From the NCBI GenBank assembly GCA_964413425.1, contig CAYPST010000135.1:1-9780 (forward strand): 9,780 bases of DNA, written 5' to 3'. Below the pieces are notes generated by a model. It did no database searches, was not told the origin of the DNA, and worked only from the letters and a program-made list of their open reading frames with translations. This stretch comes from DATFLS01 sp964413425 (GTDB lineage Bacteria > Fidelibacterota > JAANXI01). A program made the position numbers and the translations under genes. Shown here piece after piece: positions 1 through 6,618 of the stretch (position 1 is its first letter; the number at the start of each line of letters is the position of its first letter).

Positions 1-139
1 GTAACTGCTTCGCCGGAATTCTGGCTAAGGCTGAAACTTTATCGTCATTTCCGTTGTTCTATCTGATGTTAACGGGAGAGTCCATTCTTTGGAAACAGAG
101 ACTATCATAGAAAATCATACCGTGCCGGGAGATTTTTCA

Positions 140-580
140 ATGGCAGGCTTCAGATATTCTATCACCTCAGTAATTATTGGGGCACTGATCCTGATTGGTC
201 TTTCAGGACATCACACCCATGCGCAAACTCTTCCGGATACTTTGTATGTACAGTCCTTCGTGCTCACCACAGATGTTGAAAACCATGAGCCGGTGGATAC
301 AGTGCAGGCATTCGCCAGGTCGATTGATAACAAAGCCTTCTGTCATGCACGAATCTTCAACGGAGGCGGAGATCGTACGCTCCGATTCCGCTGGATTCGT
401 GACGGGGAGGTCCAGATAACGCGCCCGGTGACTATCGGGAAATCCACCCGCTTTCGAACGTATAATTCCATTGTCACCGAGCCGGGACGATGGGAAGTGC
501 AACTTCTGGATGAGCAGAATCGTATTCTTGCCAGAAAGGTCTTTTCGATCCTGGAAGCCACTGTCCAGTCAGAACGATAG
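140..580 (+). CDS. Secreted DUF2914-like protein
   Basis: This 146-residue protein probably acts in the periplasm or envelope; its molecular role is unknown. Residues 1-28 form a classical signal peptide (Arg5, hydrophobic core around residues 8-22, likely cleavage after HTHA). Residues about 60-138 resemble the DUF2914 pattern: a Cys-His-Ala strand, an FRWIRDG turn, a polar KSTRFRTY strand, then PGRWEVQLLDEQ and a final KVFSI strand. I start at ATG 140, preceded by GGGAGA seven bases upstream, because this start puts the signal peptide at the N-terminus. An in-frame TTG at 89, also preceded by GGGAGAG, would add 17 residues ahead of the signal peptide. No operon partner is evident, since 309 bases separate it from the next gene. 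The signal peptide is firm; the DUF2914 assignment is by eye. Confidence 0.7.
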   Translation: MAGFRYSITSVIIGALILIGLSGHHTHAQTLPDTLYVQSFVLTTDVENHEPVDTVQAFARSIDNKAFCHARIFNGGGDRTLRFRWIRDGEVQITRPVTIGKSTRFRTYNSIVTEPGRWEVQLLDEQNRILARKVFSILEATVQSER

Positions 581-734
581 CCGTCTTGGCCTGCGCGGTG
601 TCCCAACCCGGAAAAATCACAATTGGTTCGCCATACAGTTTGACCGGCCCGGAAGCAGTACATACCAAAGTATTTGACCGGGAATTCCAGCTGCATCCGC
701 AAAGTGTGGCGTGAGAAAGACGAAGGGTGGATGG

Positions 735-808
735 AGAAGGAAGATTGAAGAAGTGAGAAGGCTCAACTCCTCTCCCTTCTTCATTCTTCAATCAGCATTC
801 TTCCTTCT
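735..808. repeat. Imperfect inverted repeat / long hairpin
   Basis: Positions 743-761 pair with 775-793 (16 of 19 positions complementary) around a 13-base loop. Positions 735-742 (AGAAGGAA) continue the stem with 801-808 (TTCCTTCT) across a 7-base bulge on the right arm. The left arm is almost all purine and the right almost all pyrimidine. It could be a terminator for the upstream gene, a dispersed small palindromic element, or low-complexity sequence. There is no clean T-tract on the plus strand after it. Confidence 0.6.
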
Positions 809-826
809 TATTTCATGTTCTATCGC

Positions 827-854
827 TTGCAAAGATCCGAAAATTGGTTATATT
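827..854 (+). promoter_or_regulatory. Candidate sigma70-type promoter of the BolA gene
   Basis: TTGCAA (827-832) and TATATT (849-854) are separated by 16 bases and match the consensus at 4/6 and 5/6 positions. Transcription would begin about 30 bases before the ATG at 890, and an AAAGGAG ribosome site (874-880) lies between them. Confidence 0.4.
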
Positions 855-889
855 TACAATTCAAGCAGATACCAAAGGAGCAGACAAAT

Positions 890-1153
890 ATGATGGAACC
901 GCAGGAAATAAAGAACCGATTGAAAGATGCCTTTGAAGGCGCCACAGTGGTTGTGGAAGATTTGACAGGAACCAAAGACCATTTTCGGGTGACTGTGGTC
1001 AGCGAACAATTCGAAGGGAAGAGCCTGATCGATCAACATCAGATGGTGTATGCACCATTTAGAGAAGAGATTGGCGGTCCCATCCACGCGTTTTCTATAA
1101 AAACTTATACACCGGACAAATGGGAACAGGAACAGCAAACAAAAATCCAATAA
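890..1153 (+). CDS. BolA family protein (BolA/IbaG-like)
   Basis: This is an 87-residue BolA-fold protein. Family members bind CGFS monothiol glutaredoxins and share a [2Fe-2S] cluster, in cluster trafficking or iron-dependent regulation in the cytoplasm. The family pattern runs the full length: an N-terminal helix (IKNRLKDAF), the GTKDHFRVTVVS strand pair, FEGKSLIDQHQMVY, and the conserved GGPIHAFSIKTYTP segment with His66. His31 and His66 are candidate cluster ligands. The start at ATG 890 (ATG 893 also possible) has AAAGGAG nine bases upstream; the longer open frame back to 815 lacks this support. The gene ends in TAA followed at once by TGA. A CGFS glutaredoxin gene begins 117 bases downstream on the same strand, matching the known physical partnership. 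I give no symbol because BolA and IbaG subfamilies cannot be separated confidently by eye. Confidence 0.9.
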   Translation: MMEPQEIKNRLKDAFEGATVVVEDLTGTKDHFRVTVVSEQFEGKSLIDQHQMVYAPFREEIGGPIHAFSIKTYTPDKWEQEQQTKIQ

Positions 1154-1179
1154 TGAAACTGCTATAGAAACTACGGATT

Positions 1180-1203
1180 ATCCCGCAAGGGATGCCTTTG
1201 GCA
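1180..1203 (+). other. Two adjacent small hairpins after the BolA gene
   Basis: ATCCC (1180-1184) pairs with GGGAT (1189-1193) around a GCAA loop of the stable GNRA class. TGCC (1193-1196) then pairs with GGCA (1200-1203) around TTT. No T-run follows, so this is a weak terminator candidate or an RNA-stability element between the BolA and glutaredoxin genes. Confidence 0.4.
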
Positions 1204-1221
1204 CACGAATTGACACAAATT

Positions 1222-1252
1222 AAGACATACACAATAGATCAGACTATATAAT
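1222..1252 (+). promoter_or_regulatory. Candidate promoter of the glutaredoxin gene
   Basis: A perfect TATAAT lies at 1247-1252. The best -35 at near-normal distance is AAGACA (1222-1227), 19 bases away and 4/6 matching. A perfect TTGACA at 1210-1215 is 31 bases from the TATAAT, too far to pair with it. If used, transcription would start close to the GGAGTG ribosome site at 1260-1265, giving a very short leader. The glutaredoxin could thus be expressed separately from the BolA gene. Confidence 0.35.
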
Positions 1253-1270
1253 TAACAATGGAGTGAACTT

Positions 1271-1600
1271 ATGAATAAAGAAGATGTTTTGCAGGACATA
1301 AAAGAGGAAGTGAAGAGCAACCCGATTATGGTCTACATGAAGGGGACGCCGGATTTCCCGCAGTGTGGATTCTCCAACCGGGTGGTGCAGATTTTCCAGC
1401 AGCTTGGTGTGCCCTTTGAAGCGAAGAACGTTCTTGAGGATCCGCAGATCCGGCACATCCTGGAGGAATACAGCAACTGGCCGACCATCCCTCAGGTGTT
1501 CATCAACGGGAAACTGATTGGGGGCAGTGATATCTGCATGGAAATGTACCAGAACGGTGAGTTGCAGGAGCTGGTGAAACAGGCCACCGCTGCCAGTTAA
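1271..1600 (+). CDS. grxD: Monothiol CGFS glutaredoxin (Grx4 family)
   Basis: This 109-residue monothiol glutaredoxin belongs to a family that binds a bridging [2Fe-2S] cluster with glutathione and passes it on, alone or with BolA-type partners, in the cytoplasm. Diagnostic features are all present: CGFS active site at residues 32-35, preceded by the MKGTP loop with Lys24; NWPTIPQVFING (69-80) with the cis-Pro segment; and GGSDI (84-88) for glutathione binding. Length and organisation match single-domain Grx4 proteins. The ATG at 1271 has GGAGTG (1260-1265) five bases upstream. It lies downstream of a BolA gene on the same strand, with its own possible promoter between. It converges with the lipoprotein gene on the opposite strand, 99 bases away. 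Confidence 0.95.
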   Translation: MNKEDVLQDIKEEVKSNPIMVYMKGTPDFPQCGFSNRVVQIFQQLGVPFEAKNVLEDPQIRHILEEYSNWPTIPQVFINGKLIGGSDICMEMYQNGELQELVKQATAAS

Positions 1601-1618
1601 GAATAGCGCGTCATCCGC

Positions 1619-1653
1619 CTATCCGCAGGGAACATTACCGGAATGCAGGATGG
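1619..1653. terminator. Weak hairpin in the convergent intergenic region
   Basis: CTATCCGCA (1619-1627) pairs with TGCAGGATGG (1644-1653) over nine pairs, with one bulged A and one wobble, around a 16-base loop. It sits 19 bases after the glutaredoxin stop and 47 bases past the end of the opposing lipoprotein gene, where terminators for both are expected. No T-tract is visible on either side, so intrinsic termination is doubtful. Confidence 0.3.
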
Positions 1654-1699
1654 AGCTTAAACCGCTGCCTTCTCGGAGCATCTCTTTGCCGGAACGATA

Positions 1700-3412
1700 T
1701 CAGGTTTCTTTAATTTCCTGATTGATCGCTTTGATTATGGCTCTGAACAGTAAGTTGCCAGGCCCGTATCGGGTGAAGTCTATAAGTTGCGGTTCTCCCG
1801 TCCCGGAATAATAGATATATGATCGCTCCAGGGAAGGCGGCGTGGTGTCAAACCCGATGGCCGGCCACCAGAAGTCGTCGACGTTCCGGGATCCGGTATA
1901 TCTGAGGCCGATATAGAAATCGCCGGATAAGGTGAGGTTCAGGTCTTCCACATTGAAGGAATGCCAGGCGCCATCGGGATCGCTGGCAGTGACTGTCTTT
2001 TGTCCCAGCACGTTGAAAGAGCCATCCAGGATCACCAGAGTAAAATTTTGCGTCCCGGCCAGGTACATCTGGACTTCCACCAGATCCACCCAATCACCAA
2101 TTTGGACGGAGTCGGATGTGTACCCTTCCGCGGTAAAGCGGACTAGAAACATTTGATCCTGCCGTTCACCGATCGTCCAGTCTTCCGGTGTGTTATCGCC
2201 GTATTGCAGGGAGGTCATCACCGAATCGCCTTTTGTGAAGGTGGCTTTGGTCACATGGATAGTATCGTTGGTGGAGAGATACGTTGCACCTCCGAGACTG
2301 GTAAAGACAGTGAGGCTGGCGAGATAGTCCCCGTGTGTGTTATAAGTGTGCTGCGGGTCTTGGACCGTGCTGGAGTCCCCGTCCCCAAATCGCCATACTC
2401 TTCCTGTAATAACACCACTTCCGGGATCTGACAGATCAGTGAAGGACACGGGTTGATCTACGAGGACTTCCCGTGGTTCCACACTGAAGTTCACCACCGG
2501 ATCTGCACCGGGATCTTTCACCGTGATGTAATCGGTGACAGTTTTGGTATCGGTGCCAATGTTGGTACCCACCTGCACGTTTACTGTATAAGTTCCCGAA
2601 TTCTGATAGGTATGAACGGGATCCGGTTCGCCGGTACTGGAACTGCCGTCACCGAAATCATAGACCCAGGAGGTTATGTCGGTCGAACCAGGCAGCGAAT
2701 AATCTTTGAACCTGACCTCCAGGGGCGCTTCACCACTGTTGGGAAATGCCGCAAATTTTGCGGTCGGCAGTTGAGCCGCCGCGACAAATCGTTCCTTGAT
2801 CTCGGTATGCCGGCTGCCGGCGGAGTCCTGCACTTCCAGTTTGACCGTAAATATACCGTATTGCTCATACATGTGGGTTGGGTTCTGTTCGGTACTGGTA
2901 CCGCCGTCTCCGAAATCCCAGGTCCAGCCGGCGATTCCGGCGCCTTCGCTGGAAGCATTTCCCTGGAACCGAACCGTTAACGGCGCCAGCCCGGAGTCGG
3001 GTTCCGCAGTAAAGTCTGCCAGCGGAATAGTCAGAGTGATTACCTCCTTATCCTGAGAGATATCCTGCTCCTTTACGGCTTCAAAAATGATGATGCCCTG
3101 GCTCTCTCCGGTGAGTGCGAACTTACGATCATTGCCTTTTTGTACTTCCACTTCTCCCTGCGCTCTCCCGTTGTTGACCGCAAGATCCTGGCTGACAGTG
3201 TCCATATCCGGCGCAGTAACTGTGATATACACTCGGTCCACCGCCCCGGCTGACTCGATTTTCCCGAGGGTTCCCGCCAGATGCGGTACCACGATACGGA
3301 CCTGTATCTGACCGGAAGCATCATTTGAGGAGAATGGGTCGTTCTGACAGCCGGCAAAGATAAGGAGACTGAATAATGAGATACTAACGCTATATAGAAA
3401 TCGGTTCTTCAT
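1700..3412 (-). CDS. Lipoprotein with three PKD domains
   Basis: From ATG 3412 this is a 570-residue predicted lipoprotein, likely anchored in the outer membrane or at the surface. The N-terminus has a basic start, a hydrophobic stretch and the lipobox FAGC with Cys22, followed by QNDP. Residues about 35-130 form a beta-rich region of unknown family. Three PKD domains follow (about 132-211, 218-299 and 306-388), each with the hallmark W-x-(F/W)-x-FGDG or WVYDFGDG core and a downstream HxY(E/Q/N) turn. Residues about 395-565 form a further beta-rich domain with many aromatic residues, perhaps a carbohydrate-binding or jelly-roll-like module. PKD domains usually mediate protein-protein or glycan contacts. 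In-frame starts at ATG 3427 and TTG 3451 are possible; 3412 gives the most compact signal peptide. It follows the CsgG/FlgO-like gene by 19 bases, so the two are probably cotranscribed. Confidence 0.85.
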   Translation of the reverse strand: MKNRFLYSVSISLFSLLIFAGCQNDPFSSNDASGQIQVRIVVPHLAGTLGKIESAGAVDRVYITVTAPDMDTVSQDLAVNNGRAQGEVEVQKGNDRKFALTGESQGIIIFEAVKEQDISQDKEVITLTIPLADFTAEPDSGLAPLTVRFQGNASSEGAGIAGWTWDFGDGGTSTEQNPTHMYEQYGIFTVKLEVQDSAGSRHTEIKERFVAAAQLPTAKFAAFPNSGEAPLEVRFKDYSLPGSTDITSWVYDFGDGSSSTGEPDPVHTYQNSGTYTVNVQVGTNIGTDTKTVTDYITVKDPGADPVVNFSVEPREVLVDQPVSFTDLSDPGSGVITGRVWRFGDGDSSTVQDPQHTYNTHGDYLASLTVFTSLGGATYLSTNDTIHVTKATFTKGDSVMTSLQYGDNTPEDWTIGERQDQMFLVRFTAEGYTSDSVQIGDWVDLVEVQMYLAGTQNFTLVILDGSFNVLGQKTVTASDPDGAWHSFNVEDLNLTLSGDFYIGLRYTGSRNVDDFWWPAIGFDTTPPSLERSYIYYSGTGEPQLIDFTRYGPGNLLFRAIIKAINQEIKET

Positions 3413-3431
3413 AGATTTTTCTTTCATTGGA

Positions 3432-4178
3432 TTACGGTAATGGGAAGTCAATGGTTACAGTGGACGTATTGGCATCACTCTGGATGAGTTTGTGAATGCC
3501 GTAAATACCGCCGGCGACTCCGGCACCGAGCAATACCCAGTACCACCATTGAGAAGTGATTGATGCGCCGGCAGCAGTCACAGAGGGTGCTGGGGCGGGT
3601 TCCGGGGCCGATTGTGAGGACTGGTTTGCCAGCTCGTTTGCTGCCCGGCTCTCATCAACCGGCGATTCTGCAGGCGGCGTTTCACCGAGCAGGGCCACCT
3701 CCACTGATTCAGCAAGTTCCTGTGCCAGGGTTGAGAGATCCTGTCCTTCCAGGAGATACTGGCTTTGTTCGAGCAAGGGTTCGCCGGATTCAACATCGAG
3801 CAGTCGAATATCGATTTTCACCATACTGCCGATACTGACAAATTCTCCGGTGAGCACGGTCTGTGCCTGGAGTGATTGTCCGATCTGTGATAACATTTTT
3901 GGTTCGGGTAAACCAGCCTCGAATCCCTGGGAGCCTGTTCCCGCCTGATCAGGGACCAGTGCCTGTAACCGGCCGTTTGCATTGAGTCTCCGGGTTACGG
4001 CCTGTGGAATTGCCTGCTGCAGGTAGTCGGTATTCGCATTGTCGCCGGCATGAATAAAATTGGTAACGGCAACCACCGTTTGGTGTGATCTCTGGAGTAA
4101 CAGCACTGCGCCGGATACCTGAGATGAAAATGTCAGAAGAACCACACAGGCGAGATATTTTTTTAGTTTTTTCATCAT
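3432..4178 (-). CDS. Exported CsgG/FlgO-like protein with C-terminal membrane segment
   Basis: This 248-residue protein has a signal peptide (residues 1-23, KKLKK then a hydrophobic core ending VSGA). Residues about 33-165 resemble the CsgG/FlgO/TolB-N type fold: VVAVTNF strand, a helix with AIPQAVTRRLNANGRLQALVP, then IGQSLQAQTVLTGEFV and VKIDIRLLDVESGEPL. That pattern occurs in periplasmic outer-membrane assembly factors. A Pro/Ala/Ser-rich linker (166-208) leads to a membrane segment (WWYWVLLGAGVAGGIYGI, 211-228) and a 20-residue tail ending TIDFPLP. No lipobox Cys is present, unlike true CsgG. ATG 4178 or ATG 4175 could start it, with a purine-rich AAAAAGAG just upstream. It lies between the secretin and PKD lipoprotein genes on the same strand. 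A role helping the secretin or surface lipoprotein is inference from position; the fold assignment is by eye. Confidence 0.65.
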   Translation of the reverse strand: MMKKLKKYLACVVLLTFSSQVSGAVLLLQRSHQTVVAVTNFIHAGDNANTDYLQQAIPQAVTRRLNANGRLQALVPDQAGTGSQGFEAGLPEPKMLSQIGQSLQAQTVLTGEFVSIGSMVKIDIRLLDVESGEPLLEQSQYLLEGQDLSTLAQELAESVEVALLGETPPAESPVDESRAANELANQSSQSAPEPAPAPSVTAAGASITSQWWYWVLLGAGVAGGIYGIHKLIQSDANTSTVTIDFPLP

Positions 4179-4208
4179 ACACTCTTTTTATCTCATTCTC
4201 TTCTTTCA

Positions 4209-4239
4209 GGGTATTATCGTTGACAATGGGTCAATACCC
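4209..4239. promoter_or_regulatory. Bulged hairpin between the secretin and CsgG/FlgO-like genes
   Basis: GGGTA (4209-4213) and TTGAC (4220-4224) on the left pair with the continuous arm 4230-4239 (GTCAATACCC), leaving a 6-base bulge and a 5-base loop. It sits in the only sizeable gap of the leftward gene series. It may reduce or separate expression of the last two genes; no T-tract supports strong termination. Confidence 0.4.
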
Positions 4240-4260
4240 AATACTCCAATACTTAATACT
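4232..4260. repeat. Short degenerate tandem repeat (AATAC units)
   Basis: Four successive 7-8-base units read CAATACC, CAATACT, CAATACT and TAATACT. The array is followed after some 15 bases by two ACCGGT hexamers at 4279-4291. It lies wholly in the intergenic gap and overlaps the right arm of the hairpin at 4209-4239. Confidence 0.5.
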
Positions 4261-4292
4261 TGTTACTCAATGTTCAGTACCGGTTACCGGTC

Positions 4293-5474
4293 TTATTTGA
4301 ACTCCTGCAGCTCGGGATATTTTCGGCGCTGCTGCTGCATCAATTCATGGGCGTTCCTCCTTCTGGACTGCACCCGTTCCCGAATTGAGGGGACAATAGT
4401 GGCTTTCATCATGATAATCAACTCCCGCTCAGCGACGTCGGTGGTCTCAAATCCGAACAGGTATCGCAGGCCAAAGAACCACGGGGGCAGGTCCTTCAGA
4501 ATGGGAATGCCTCGCCGAACGCTCGATTCTTCGGTAGAGTATAATCCGCCGATAACCGTTTCTTCTCCGTTGAGCAGCAGCACCTCGGTCATCGCCTCCT
4601 GCTTGTTGATAATCGTACTCACCGGGTCTGGTTGGGCAGAACTTTTTTCCGCATCAATTTCCAGATGAATAAACTGCGTATCATTAACAGTAACGATACG
4701 GGGAGTAACTTCCGAGATGGTACCGGTGCTGTAAAATCGGTCCATAATGTTCCCTGCGAAATCCCGCTCTTTGATGGAAAAGTCCTGGCCGATTTGAATT
4801 CTCCCTTGAACGCCTTCCATGACCTTAATAGTCGGCGACGCGAGAATTTTTCCCTGGTTGGACGCTTCCAGGGCGCGAAACAGTGCGGATACCTCCCAGC
4901 CACTCTCTCCGACAGCCTGGGATGGAATCTCAATTCCGAATAATTCTTCAATATTGGATGCGGCGATATTACTGATGCTCACCACCCCTTCATTAACCAT
5001 GGACCAGTCGATTCCCATTTCCCGAAGTACGCGTCGATTCCCCTCGAAAAAAGTAGCTGAGATTTCAATCTCACGGGTCTCTATGGTAATGCCCTGGCTT
5101 CCACCTTTAGATGCGGCCTCCTGCGGGGGGGCAGTGATTTCAATGTAGTCCGGATAAGAACGGGCCACCAGGTCGTGTGCGTTCACAATATAATTCAACG
5201 CCTGTCGCCAATGCATGGTGGGAATGTTGATGCCAATGGCATCGCTCACTTCAGCCCGGTTCACGATAATTTTATTAGCATACTGCTTGGAGAAATTGCT
5301 GAGAATGTCGATAGCGGTATTGAAACTTGTTTCCGGACTGAGGGAAACTAATTCGTTGGGATCAGTATACTCCCGGACCGGCAGTTGATCCTGCTGCGCC
5401 AGTATCTCCTGCCCCGGAGGCAGGTAAAACGCAAGACAGATACTCAGAAGCAACATAATCGGTTGTTTGTGCAT
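4293..5474 (-). CDS. Short secretin (PilQ/GspD-type outer-membrane pore)
   Basis: This 393-residue secretin would form the multimeric outer-membrane channel of a type IV pilus or type II secretion machine. The signal peptide ends near EILA (residue 26). Residues about 45-115 look like a single N0/STN-type domain (FNTAIDILSNFSKQYANKIIV through MHWRQALNYIV). Residues about 130-362 are the secretin C-domain: REIEISATFFEG, GIDWSM, LASPTIKVMEG, the TGTISEVTPRIV strand, LNGEETVIGGLY and RRGIPILKDLPPWF, matching the usual GIP-hxxLP signature. A basic tail (363-393, rich in Arg and Gln) follows. Full PilQ or GspD proteins usually exceed 550 residues with several N-domains, so this one is strongly shortened though intact. 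The ATG has TGAGGA (5481-5486) six bases upstream. It follows the PilO/P-like gene by 21 bases, consistent with one transcript. Confidence 0.88.
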   Translation of the reverse strand: MHKQPIMLLLSICLAFYLPPGQEILAQQDQLPVREYTDPNELVSLSPETSFNTAIDILSNFSKQYANKIIVNRAEVSDAIGINIPTMHWRQALNYIVNAHDLVARSYPDYIEITAPPQEAASKGGSQGITIETREIEISATFFEGNRRVLREMGIDWSMVNEGVVSISNIAASNIEELFGIEIPSQAVGESGWEVSALFRALEASNQGKILASPTIKVMEGVQGRIQIGQDFSIKERDFAGNIMDRFYSTGTISEVTPRIVTVNDTQFIHLEIDAEKSSAQPDPVSTIINKQEAMTEVLLLNGEETVIGGLYSTEESSVRRGIPILKDLPPWFFGLRYLFGFETTDVAERELIIMMKATIVPSIRERVQSRRRNAHELMQQQRRKYPELQEFK

Positions 5475-5495
5475 AACAATTCCTCACAATAGAAT

Positions 5496-6563
5496 TTAGT
5501 CGCCGTTCTCAGGCGTGTGTTGGAGCTGCAGAGCATACTCTTCTATAATTCCGCCCTTGTTCAGCACAAACACGGCAGATTGCGTTTGCTGATTGATCGA
5601 AGACAGTGAGCCGAGGTAGACTTCATCGCCGACCTGCAATTCCTGCAGTGCACCGGCCTGGTCCATCAGGAAGATTTTCTCTGCTGTAAGGCCGATCAAT
5701 CGACTTTGTTCCGCATTAATCAATCCTTCCGTATTCGGGGGAATATTATGAATTAAGGGGTAGAATAACCTGGCATACACCGGGAGCTGAGGACGATTCA
5801 CGGCTAACATAGACGAAAATTCAATCGGTTTGACGTACACATTGGATATCCATCCGGTACCATACCCGCTGTTCACTTTGACCCAATTCAGGTTTTCCCG
5901 TAAGAAGCGGACGTGTTCTCCCTGCCGAAGCTGATGTATCACCTCACTTTGCGTAGTGGGAAAGACCCGGAGGTTCACGTTATTTCCAACGATTTCCATC
6001 ACATGCCGGGAATCTATGTGCAGCGTATCCATGCTGAAGTAACTCTCCAGCCGCATGCTGATATTGACTGCTCCGAGCTGTTCAACTTCGTTGACGGCCG
6101 TGATTTCCAGTTGCGTAATTTTATTGATCGGCCGGCTGTTTTCGACAGCGGCAATGAACCGATACAGATTACGAAAATGGCCGCTGCCTTCATACTCCGT
6201 TGCGAGGATGCCATGAGAAGCGAACACCTGTTTTTCCCGGGATACAATATTGGTCCGGATATAGGCAGGTCCCTGATTAGCGTTATTCAGAAAGCCATAG
6301 ATCAAGCTGTGATCATCACTGGGGAACAATTCTTTCGGATAGTTCTGCAAACGCTGCCTGCTTTCGTTCAGTCCATTGCGAACTGGCTCAAACTGCTGCA
6401 CTGCCTCCTGGACGGCTGAGAGCCGGTCGCGTTTTTCCTGCAGGGTCGATTGGAGCTGCTCTATTTTCGGGTCCATTCGGAAGTGAAGGAATCCCCATGC
6501 TCCCCCTCCCAGAATGAAGAGTGCTACCAGCAGAATAATAGTATTTCGCGCACTGTAAGACAC
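5496..6563 (-). CDS. PilO-SH3-PilP-like fusion protein
   Basis: This 355-residue inner-membrane protein appears to join three modules of the pilus alignment complex. Residues 8-27 are a transmembrane helix and about 30-72 a coiled coil. Residues about 85-180 form the PilO-like ferredoxin-type periplasmic domain (FRNLYRFIAAVENSRPINKI is typical of PilO). Residues about 188-246 are a bacterial SH3 domain (NVNLRVFPT ... GYGTGWISNVYVKPI), a fold that often binds peptidoglycan. Residues about 285-347 resemble the PilP/GspC homology region (RLIGLTAEKIFLMD, LQVGDEVYLGSL, then VLNKGGIIEEYALQL), which in other systems touches the secretin. The start codon is GTG, backed by AAAGGGA (6570-6576) six bases upstream; no in-frame ATG precedes the membrane helix. 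It lies between the PilMN fusion and the secretin, exactly where pilO and pilP sit in standard pilMNOPQ operons. The PilO and SH3 parts are clear; the PilP part is by-eye similarity. Confidence 0.82.
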   Translation of the reverse strand: MSYSARNTIILLVALFILGGGAWGFLHFRMDPKIEQLQSTLQEKRDRLSAVQEAVQQFEPVRNGLNESRQRLQNYPKELFPSDDHSLIYGFLNNANQGPAYIRTNIVSREKQVFASHGILATEYEGSGHFRNLYRFIAAVENSRPINKITQLEITAVNEVEQLGAVNISMRLESYFSMDTLHIDSRHVMEIVGNNVNLRVFPTTQSEVIHQLRQGEHVRFLRENLNWVKVNSGYGTGWISNVYVKPIEFSSMLAVNRPQLPVYARLFYPLIHNIPPNTEGLINAEQSRLIGLTAEKIFLMDQAGALQELQVGDEVYLGSLSSINQQTQSAVFVLNKGGIIEEYALQLQHTPENGD

Positions 6564-6569
6564 AATAGT

Positions 6570-6576
6570 TCCCTTT
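6570..6576 (-). promoter_or_regulatory. Ribosome binding site deciding the GTG start of the PilO/P-like gene
   Basis: On the minus strand this reads AAAGGGA, six bases before GTG 6563. The next in-frame Met is residue 30, beyond the membrane helix, so the site supports GTG as the true start. Confidence 0.65.
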
Positions 6577-6618
6577 ACTTACCACCCATGTTCTTGACTG
6601 GCTCCCGGCATTGTAGCG

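Larger units (their letters stand above)
581..889. other. Intergenic stretch between the DUF2914-like gene and the BolA gene
   Basis: No convincing gene was found in these 309 bases. A frame open from the DUF2914-like gene into this gap, ending at TGA 712-714, translates plausibly but has only TTG (586) or GTG (598) as start and no good ribosome site. The right half holds a purine/pyrimidine-rich hairpin (735-808) and a candidate promoter for the BolA gene. Confidence 0.6.

Noticed and set aside
1..110. Two frames open from the left edge, ending at 66 and 110, that could be the tail of an upstream gene
   Set aside because: Too short to identify, and neither is clearly favoured.
586..714. Open frame of about 42 codons after the DUF2914-like gene, with protein-like translation (GKITIGSPYSLTGPE segment)
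   Set aside because: Only TTG or GTG starts, no ribosome site, and no recognised family; it may be a gene remnant or chance.
1210..1252. TTGACA (1210-1215) paired with TATAAT (1247-1252) as one promoter
   Set aside because: The 31-base spacing is far outside the functional 16-19 range; only the TATAAT with a weaker -35 was retained.
2453..2980. A 175-codon plus-strand open frame opposite the PKD lipoprotein gene
   Set aside because: It is antisense to a well-supported coding region with repeated PKD motifs, and its translation shows no family features.
5913..6419. A 168-codon plus-strand open frame opposite the PilO/P-like gene
   Set aside because: The opposite strand encodes recognisable PilO and SH3 domains with a good ribosome site; this frame is a mirror of that codon use.
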